From Wukongibacter sp050859025 (GTDB lineage Bacteria; Bacillota; Clostridia; Peptostreptococcales; Caminicellaceae): a stretch of DNA of 64,000 nucleotides. Positions 58,111 through 64,000 of the stretch are shown here, in pieces; within the stretch, counting starts at the first letter, position 1, and the number at the start of each line of letters is the position of its first letter. The stretch is from NCBI RefSeq assembly GCF_050859025.1, contig NZ_CP138200.1, positions 1,984,001-2,048,000 on the forward strand, written 5' to 3'. The translations under genes and the position numbers were made by a program. Under the pieces are notes generated by a model, which was given only the letters and a program-made list of their open reading frames with translations, was not told the origin of the DNA and made no database searches.

Positions 58111-61100
58111 ATGTCCGAATTAGGAAGTTTACATGTTAACATAGGCTTGAATAGTCAAGGGTTTCAGAAAGGTATTACACAAGTAAACAAACAGATGAAA
58201 CTCGCCCAAGCTGAATTTAAAAATGCAAGTAGTAAGCTGAAAGAATTTGGAACCGTAACAGACCTGTTAAAAGTTAAGTCTGAATATCTAAATAAGACTG
58301 TAGATTTGCAATCGAAAAAAGTTGAGGCACTTAAAGAAGCTTTTGAGAAGGCTAAAGCAGAAAAAGGTGAAGATGCAAAGGCTACACAAGAATTAGGTAT
58401 AAAATATAACTATGCGGAAGCAAGATTGAATCAGTTAAAAGGTCAGCTTAAACAAACCAATGATACAATCAAGAAACAAGAAAATGTATGGAATCAATTG
58501 TCTAAAGAATTGCAAAAAACTGGAACAACGATGCAAAATGTAGGCAGTAAGATGCAAAATGTAGGAAAAACATTAACTGCTAAAGTTACTGCACCTTTGG
58601 CTGCAATCGGAGTAGCAAGTGTTAAAAGCGGAATGGATTTCGAATCTGCTATGTCTGAAGTTCAAGCTATTTCAGGCACTACGGGTGCTGATTTAGAAGC
58701 TATGAAGCAAAAAGCGTTAGAGATGGGAACAGAAACGTCTAAAAGTGCGACAGATAGTGCGAACGCTCTAAAATATATGTCACTGGCTGGATGGGATTCT
58801 AAAACTTCCATAGAAGCACTAGAACCTGTTTTAAGATTATCAGAAGCTGGGGCTATGGATTTGGGATTAGCCAGCGATATGGTAACTGATAGTATGTCTG
58901 CTTTGGGTTTAGAGGTTCAAGAATTGCCGCAATATCTAGATATGATGGCACAAACATCTAGTAAGAGTAATACAAGTGTACAGCAACTAGGTGAAGCTAT
59001 GGTTATAGCTGGAGGTACATTTAAGAATTTGAATGTGCCTATGAATGAAGCAAACGCTATACTTGGAATACTAGCAAATAGAGGTATTAAAGGTAGTGAA
59101 GCTGCGAATGGTCTTAATTCCGTAATGGTTAACCTTACAACTGGTGCTGGAAAAGCAGGGAAAGCTATGGAAGAACTCAACATCTCCGCCTTTGATAGCG
59201 AAGGTAAATTTAAAGGTATGGCTAATGTCTTGAAAGAAGTTAGAGATAAAACAAAGGACATGACAGAAGAACAACGTAATTTATATTTGTCTATGATAGG
59301 TGGTAAGACACAACTTGATACATTACAAGCCTTAATTTCAGGCGTAGGTGAGGAATATGATTCTCTAAAGACAGATATAGAAAATTCAAATGGTGCATTA
59401 GAAAAGATGGCAACTACAATGCAGGATAATCTAAAAGGCTCGTTAACTAAACTTAAATCTGCATTAGAGAGTGCATCTATAACTATAAGTAATACATTAA
59501 TTCCTATTGTTGAAGATGCAGTAGAAATAGTACAAAATTGGACAGATAAATTTAACTCTCTTACACCTGCACAACAGGAAACAATTGTAAAAATTGGAAT
59601 GATGGCTCTTGCAATCGGACCCCTTATAGTAGCTGTAGGTACTGTAATATCTTCTATTGGGGGAGCTATTACAGGTCTAAGCACTATAGCAGGTGCATTA
59701 GGTACTACTGCAACAGCAACAGCAGGTGCCGCGACAGCGACAACAGGATTCGGTACAGTTTTAGCGGCAATTACGGGTCCGATTGGTATTGCAATTGGAG
59801 CAATAGCAGGATTGACAGCGGTTACAATAGCAGTCTATAAAAATTGGGATACACTTAAGCCTCAATTATTATCAGTTTGGTACACTATACAAGCTGAATT
59901 GATAAATGTAACAAAAACTATAGAGATAGGCTTTATTAAAATGGCTGAAGGTGTATGGGCTATAATAGAGAAGATTGGTTCTTGGATACCTCAAGTAAAG
60001 AAATATGCAGGAGAAGCAAGAGCGGAATTAAATTCTCTCATATTAGAAAAAGAGCAAGAAAAACAAACAGCAGTATTAAGTAAACAAATTGATGCACGTG
60101 AGCAGAAGTTACAATATTGGATTGCTAAGTCTAAAAAAGCAAAAGATGATGAAGTCTCGTTCGATAATGAATTGTTGAGTGAGAAAAAACAAACAATGGC
60201 ACAGCTTAAGAGTATGAGAAAGACCGATGCAGACGATATTCAAACAACTTCTACAAAGGTAATGGGTGTATCAAATAATTTAACAAAAACAGTTACAAGC
60301 AATAATGCCAAAGTCGCAAAAAGTAGCACAAAAACGAAAGACACTGTTACGAATGACTTTAAAACTGCAACAGATTTAATAGATAAAAAAATCGGACTTA
60401 TTAAAGATAAGCTTGAATTATGGAAGTTGAAAAATGGAGAAACTGCAACAAGTATAAAAGCATTAAATGAGACTACGAAGGCACAAAAAGAAGAATTGGT
60501 ACTTGTAGAAGAAAAGATTAGGCTAACGAAACAAGCCCTAGATGAATCTAAGGTTGCATATAGTGAAAATAGTAGTGCGGTATTACAGTTAGAAAGTGAA
60601 TTGATTAAATTAGAGATTGAACAGGCTAAGTTGAATAATTCCATAAATGGTACTACAGCACAATTAAATAAGGCTACAAAGGCATGGAAAGATTATTACA
60701 AAGCAACAGGCGGAGGAGTACATAAATCTAATAGTAAAAATGGCGGTGCATCGTACTACAATGAGAATACAGGTGAGCATACGGTTATAGATTCCGATGG
60801 TAATAAAACTGTCTATAACTCAGATGGAACAATAAAATCTCAAACGAAATCAAATAACAGTAGTTCTGGGGGAAGTACAGAAAAACCTAAGAAAACACAA
60901 GAGGAAAAACAAGCTAGTTGGGATGAAAAAAGACATAACGGTGGTACTGTTGGTGGAGGAGCAGGCGATAAATATATTGGTAATTTTATAAAGATTTTAC
61001 GAAGTGGCATAGAAAATGATGAAAAACCATTACTTTTAAAAAATGAAGAATATGTTCTTAGTGAAAATGATGTTGGAAATATTAGATATTTAATGTCTTA

Positions 61101-61302
61101 TTTTAAGAAAGGTACAAGATTATCAAATAGTAATGTACAAGTTAGCTTTGACGACCAAGAAATAAGTAACTTTAGGTTAAAGGGTGCCAAGGGGAATAAC
61201 ATAACACAAAATATTACAATTAATAGCCTTACACCTTTAAGTCCCGCTGAAACAGCAAGACAAAATAAGAGAATATTACAAGAATTAGCATTGCAATTTT
61301 AG
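58111..61302 (+). CDS. Tail tape measure protein
   Basis: The 1063-residue protein sets tail length. It has a coiled N-terminal region (about 15-145), the TP901-type core (FESAMSEVQAISGTTGADLEAMKQKALEMGTETSKSATDSANALKYMSLAGWDSKTSIEALEPVL), a strongly hydrophobic segment (about 490-570; IGMMALAIGPLIVAVGTVIS...IAIGAIAGLTAVTIAVYKNW) that may enter the host membrane, and further coiled coils. Residues about 870-955 are low-complexity (Gly, Asn, Ser). GGGGGGGTGA precedes the ATG. Confidence 0.95.
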   Translation: MSELGSLHVNIGLNSQGFQKGITQVNKQMKLAQAEFKNASSKLKEFGTVTDLLKVKSEYLNKTVDLQSKKVEALKEAFEKAKAEKGEDAKATQELGIKYNYAEARLNQLKGQLKQTNDTIKKQENVWNQLSKELQKTGTTMQNVGSKMQNVGKTLTAKVTAPLAAIGVASVKSGMDFESAMSEVQAISGTTGADLEAMKQKALEMGTETSKSATDSANALKYMSLAGWDSKTSIEALEPVLRLSEAGAMDLGLASDMVTDSMSALGLEVQELPQYLDMMAQTSSKSNTSVQQLGEAMVIAGGTFKNLNVPMNEANAILGILANRGIKGSEAANGLNSVMVNLTTGAGKAGKAMEELNISAFDSEGKFKGMANVLKEVRDKTKDMTEEQRNLYLSMIGGKTQLDTLQALISGVGEEYDSLKTDIENSNGALEKMATTMQDNLKGSLTKLKSALESASITISNTLIPIVEDAVEIVQNWTDKFNSLTPAQQETIVKIGMMALAIGPLIVAVGTVISSIGGAITGLSTIAGALGTTATATAGAATATTGFGTVLAAITGPIGIAIGAIAGLTAVTIAVYKNWDTLKPQLLSVWYTIQAELINVTKTIEIGFIKMAEGVWAIIEKIGSWIPQVKKYAGEARAELNSLILEKEQEKQTAVLSKQIDAREQKLQYWIAKSKKAKDDEVSFDNELLSEKKQTMAQLKSMRKTDADDIQTTSTKVMGVSNNLTKTVTSNNAKVAKSSTKTKDTVTNDFKTATDLIDKKIGLIKDKLELWKLKNGETATSIKALNETTKAQKEELVLVEEKIRLTKQALDESKVAYSENSSAVLQLESELIKLEIEQAKLNNSINGTTAQLNKATKAWKDYYKATGGGVHKSNSKNGGASYYNENTGEHTVIDSDGNKTVYNSDGTIKSQTKSNNSSSGGSTEKPKKTQEEKQASWDEKRHNGGTVGGGAGDKYIGNFIKILRSGIENDEKPLLLKNEEYVLSENDVGNIRYLMSYFKKGTRLSNSNVQVSFDDQEISNFRLKGAKGNNITQNITINSLTPLSPAETARQNKRILQELALQF

Positions 61303-61315
61303 GAGGTTGAATTAG

Positions 61316-62191
61316 TTGTTTAGAAAAAAAATAATATATAGAAATTCTTCTGGGGCAGAAATAGAATTAACTAATTCAGCCCCACTTTTATTAAATAAAT
61401 TGGAAAACAATAACAACGTTAATATATACAGCTCTAAGGGCATAAAACAAGATGGTAATACATATTTAGATAATACATTAGATATCAAAGAGATAACAAT
61501 AGAAATGAGTATCGTTGCTAATAGCGTAGCTGAGCTGAATACCTATAAAGATACTATAAATAGAGTATTTAATCCGAAACTGGGTAAAGGGTATTTAATT
61601 TATTCTTATGATACTAAGGAACGAAAAATAAAATGCATTGTAAATAAGCTGCCTTATTTTTCTCCTGTGAGTAGCAGGGTTGACAAATGTTTAATATCTC
61701 TCACGGCTAACGATCCTTATTGGTTTGACTTAAATGAATCAAAGGAAGAAATAGCCCTATGGCTTAGCGATTTTCATTTTCCTTTAGAGATTCCCGCTGA
61801 CACAGGTATAGAAATGGGGCATAGAGCACCTTCTTTATTTGCTACAGTAAATAACAATGGGGATGTAGAAACAGGAATGATTATAATATTTAGAGCATTA
61901 GCAACGGTGGAAAATCCTTCTCTGTTTAATGTGAACACTAGGGAGCAAATTAAAATTAATAAAATTATGAGTGCTAATGAAGTAATTACAGTAGATACAA
62001 ACTTTAATAGTAAGAAAATAGAATCTACAATTAATAGTACAACTACAGACGCATTTAATTATTTCGATTTTTTAAATTCTACATTCTTGCAACTTAAAAC
62101 AGGAGAAAATATCTTTAGATTTGATGCGGACAATGGCATTGATAATTTGGAAGTGGATATATATTACACAAACAAGTATTTGGGGGTGTAG
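61316..62191 (+). CDS. Distal tail protein (Dit-like)
   Basis: The 291-residue protein opens with FRKKIIYRNSSGAEIELTNSAPLLLNKLE and has a two-domain layout: an N-terminal ring domain (NVNIYSSKGIKQDGNTYLDNTLDIKEITIEMSIVANSVAELNTYKDTINRVFNP) and a C-terminal beta sandwich. This is the siphophage tail hub family. AGGAGG lies 9 nt before the TTG start. Confidence 0.85.
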   Translation: MFRKKIIYRNSSGAEIELTNSAPLLLNKLENNNNVNIYSSKGIKQDGNTYLDNTLDIKEITIEMSIVANSVAELNTYKDTINRVFNPKLGKGYLIYSYDTKERKIKCIVNKLPYFSPVSSRVDKCLISLTANDPYWFDLNESKEEIALWLSDFHFPLEIPADTGIEMGHRAPSLFATVNNNGDVETGMIIIFRALATVENPSLFNVNTREQIKINKIMSANEVITVDTNFNSKKIESTINSTTTDAFNYFDFLNSTFLQLKTGENIFRFDADNGIDNLEVDIYYTNKYLGV

Positions 62192-62194
62192 AGT

Positions 62195-63190
62195 GTGGAA
62201 TTGTATATATTTAATAGAGACCTAGAACCGCAGGGAATTATAGAGGGATATGATTCTCTTCGATGGGTTCGCAGATATAGTCAGTGTGGGGAGTTTGAAT
62301 TACAAACCGCCTTGACTGCATCAAATCTAAAATTATTACAGCAAGAAAATATAATCTACAAAAAAGATGATACTGAAGCAGGAGTAATAAATTATATAAA
62401 TTATAAGCTAGATACCGATGGTAAAGAAATAATTGTAGTAAAGGGTAAATTTGCTACAGGGTACCTAAATAGAAGAATAACATTAGGGGCTAATACTATT
62501 ACAGATACAGCAGAAAATATTATGAGGATATTACTAAACGATAATGCTATTAATCCCACTGATTCTAATAGAACGATTAGTAATTTGATCTTAGGCGTAA
62601 ACAACGGCTTTACTGAAAACGCTAGTTATACCCTTGATAATAAAGAGTTGTTAGAGGATATAGAAAATATTGCAGCTCTTGCAGAACTAGGAATTAGAAC
62701 GGATTTTGATATAACAGATAAGAAACTTGTATTTAATCTTTACAAAGGACTGAATAGAAGTCTGAATCAAACAACTAATCCACGTGCAGTATTTAGCAAA
62801 GAATTTCAGAATATTTTAGAACAAGAATATATAGGTAGTAACAACAATTATAAAAATGTAGCCTATGGTAACAGTACAAGTCTAGGAAATGCGACGGGAT
62901 TAGATAGATTTGAAATCTATACAAATAATGATTTAGACGTAGAATTGTCCAAAAGACCTAAAATAACAACTTTTGACAGTAAAATTAATTTAAATAGTAA
63001 CCTAAAGTATAAAGTTGCTTTTGACTTAGGTGATATAGTAACATTCGAATCTAAAAAATGGGGTATTGTAATAGATACAAGAATTACAGAAATAGAAGAA
63101 GTATATGAACAAGATGGATTAAGTATTAATGTTGTATTTGGAAACTCAATACCAACATTAATAGACAAAATAAAGAAAGAAATAAAATAG
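62195..63190 (+). CDS. Siphovirus Gp37-like tail protein
   Basis: The 331-residue protein (ELYIFNRDLEPQGIIEGYDSLRWVRRYSQCGEFELQTALTASNLKLLQQENIIYKKDDTEAGVINYI) matches the ReqiPepy6 Gp37-like / tail-associated hub family that attaches below Dit. It has no extra peptidase or lysozyme domain. GGGGGTG at 62182 precedes the GTG start at 62195. Confidence 0.85.
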   Translation: MELYIFNRDLEPQGIIEGYDSLRWVRRYSQCGEFELQTALTASNLKLLQQENIIYKKDDTEAGVINYINYKLDTDGKEIIVVKGKFATGYLNRRITLGANTITDTAENIMRILLNDNAINPTDSNRTISNLILGVNNGFTENASYTLDNKELLEDIENIAALAELGIRTDFDITDKKLVFNLYKGLNRSLNQTTNPRAVFSKEFQNILEQEYIGSNNNYKNVAYGNSTSLGNATGLDRFEIYTNNDLDVELSKRPKITTFDSKINLNSNLKYKVAFDLGDIVTFESKKWGIVIDTRITEIEEVYEQDGLSINVVFGNSIPTLIDKIKKEIK

Positions 63191-63203
63191 AAAGGATGAT
63201 AAA

Positions 63204-64000
63204 ATGGCTGAAAAAAGCGGATTTTTCAACTCGGTTAATGGAGACCGTAAATATAAAGCGGATTTCTTTGCAGAATACTTTGCTAGTTTTATTGGAAATG
63301 GGGTATTTCCAAACCCTAGCGACAATTTACAAGTAATAGCAAACGATAATATGACCGTAACCGTAAAACAAGGTAGTGCTTGGATTAACGGTTATTTTTA
63401 TGTAAATGATTCCGATTTGATATTAAACATAGATAATGCCGACGGTGTGCTAAACAGAATAGATAGAATTGTATTACAGTATAGTACACTTGATAGAACG
63501 ATTACTGCAAAGATAAAAAAAGGTACATTTGATAGTAGTCCAATAGCTCTAATTCTACAACGTGATGCGGATGCCTATGAATTAGGGATTGCAGATATTG
63601 CAATTAATGCTGGAGCAACAAGTATTACACAAGCTAATATCACGGATTTAAGGCTTAGTAATGATTATTGTGGTGTAGTAACGGGTACTGTAGACCAAAT
63701 AGATACAACTACTTTATTTAATCAATATCAATCTTGGTTATTAGAAAAGAAAAGCGAATATGATACAGATTTATCGCAGTGGATTAATACTAAGCAATCA
63801 GACTATCAAGCTTGGTATGATACTACTATAGCAACGGAACAGATTGAAATAGATGCAATGGAAGAACAATTTCAGACGGATTGGGATACTTGGTTTGCTA
63901 CTGTTCAAGGGGCATTAGATGGTGATGTTGCTGGGAATCTATTAAACTTAATTAATGCTAATACTACTAGGATTAAAATCAATCAAGATAAAATTGACAT
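63204..64000 (+). CDS. Tail-tip or baseplate protein, cut by the window edge
   Basis: ATG at 63204 follows AAAGGATGAT and the frame is open to the end (265 codons). The start MAEKSGFFNSVNGDRKYKAD, then FFAEYFASFIGNGVFPNPSDNLQV, and the segment RIDRIVLQYSTLDRTITAKIKKGTF are typical of phage baseplate-upper or receptor-binding structural proteins. The later part is helical with repeated Trp-containing units (YQSWLLEKKSEYDTDLSQWINTKQSDYQAWYDT). The remainder lies outside the window. Confidence 0.75.
   Translation, partial: MAEKSGFFNSVNGDRKYKADFFAEYFASFIGNGVFPNPSDNLQVIANDNMTVTVKQGSAWINGYFYVNDSDLILNIDNADGVLNRIDRIVLQYSTLDRTITAKIKKGTFDSSPIALILQRDADAYELGIADIAINAGATSITQANITDLRLSNDYCGVVTGTVDQIDTTTLFNQYQSWLLEKKSEYDTDLSQWINTKQSDYQAWYDTTIATEQIEIDAMEEQFQTDWDTWFATVQGALDGDVAGNLLNLINANTTRIKINQDKID

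Noticed and set aside
58917..59684. A 255-codon minus-strand frame inside the tape measure gene
   Set aside because: It is the mirror of a strongly supported coding region with clear tape-measure domains, and has no start signals of its own.

Overview
The window is AT-rich DNA from an endospore-forming, low-GC Gram-positive anaerobe, most likely a member of the Clostridia (Tissierellales-like, which I infer rather than prove). The signs are an alpha/beta-type small acid-soluble spore protein, a PdaB-type sporulation deacetylase, FabK, a two-subunit iron-sulfur fumarate hydratase, T-box leaders, AGGAGG ribosome binding sites and many TTG or GTG starts.

Bases 1-835 are the 3' end of a protein that joins a subtilisin-like protease to a VanY-type peptidase and an SLH-like tail. 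This looks like the lysis gene of a second phage element lying to the left. Bases about 1,050-32,000 are ordinary chromosome: fabK, a glutaredoxin, an LTA-synthase-like enzyme, a PAS-GGDEF-EAL sensor, fumarate hydratase, PspC and LiaF-like envelope proteins, speE, an ArsR-type regulator, a corrinoid adenosyltransferase, a flavin reductase, pgsA, a valine T-box operon (GNAT gene plus valS), folC, a beta-propeller, a DUF4364-like regulator, a SASP, a QueG-like iron-sulfur protein, two polysaccharide deacetylases, a T-box controlled NSS transporter with a 34-residue partner, a Mur-ligase relative without its P-loop, and an SSB. Six copies of a palindromic repeat of about 104 bp lie between these genes, and none was found in the phage region.

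From about 32 kb to the right edge is a prophage that runs out of the window. It starts with a complete tyrosine recombinase and a recombinase-fold protein that lacks catalytic residues. Early genes and a divergent repressor with three operators follow. Next comes a second recombinase-fold protein flanked by four identical 16-bp elements, then a SprT-like metalloprotease, a protein ending in a HicA-like fold, a winged-helix replication protein, two tandem iteron arrays (probable origin), and an 887-residue two-barrel RNA polymerase of the YonO/QDE-1 type with a DVDGD active site. After the polymerase there is about 1.2 kb that is almost free of protein genes and dense in RNA hairpins. A Rha-type regulator, a GIY-YIG nuclease, small proteins and an HNH nuclease follow. 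The late module runs from 49.7 kb: P27 small terminase, large terminase, portal, ClpP-like protease, HK97-type capsid, connector and closure proteins, tail tube, chaperone, tape measure, distal tail protein, Gp37-like protein and a cut-off tail-tip gene.

The most unusual feature is the combination of an SPbeta-like regulatory core (single-subunit RNA polymerase plus recombinase-fold repressors with repeated operators) with a standard HK97 siphovirus late module. A large structured non-coding region sits directly behind the polymerase gene. Short motifs shared between the polymerase, repressor and late-module upstream regions are candidate sites for phage-specific transcription.
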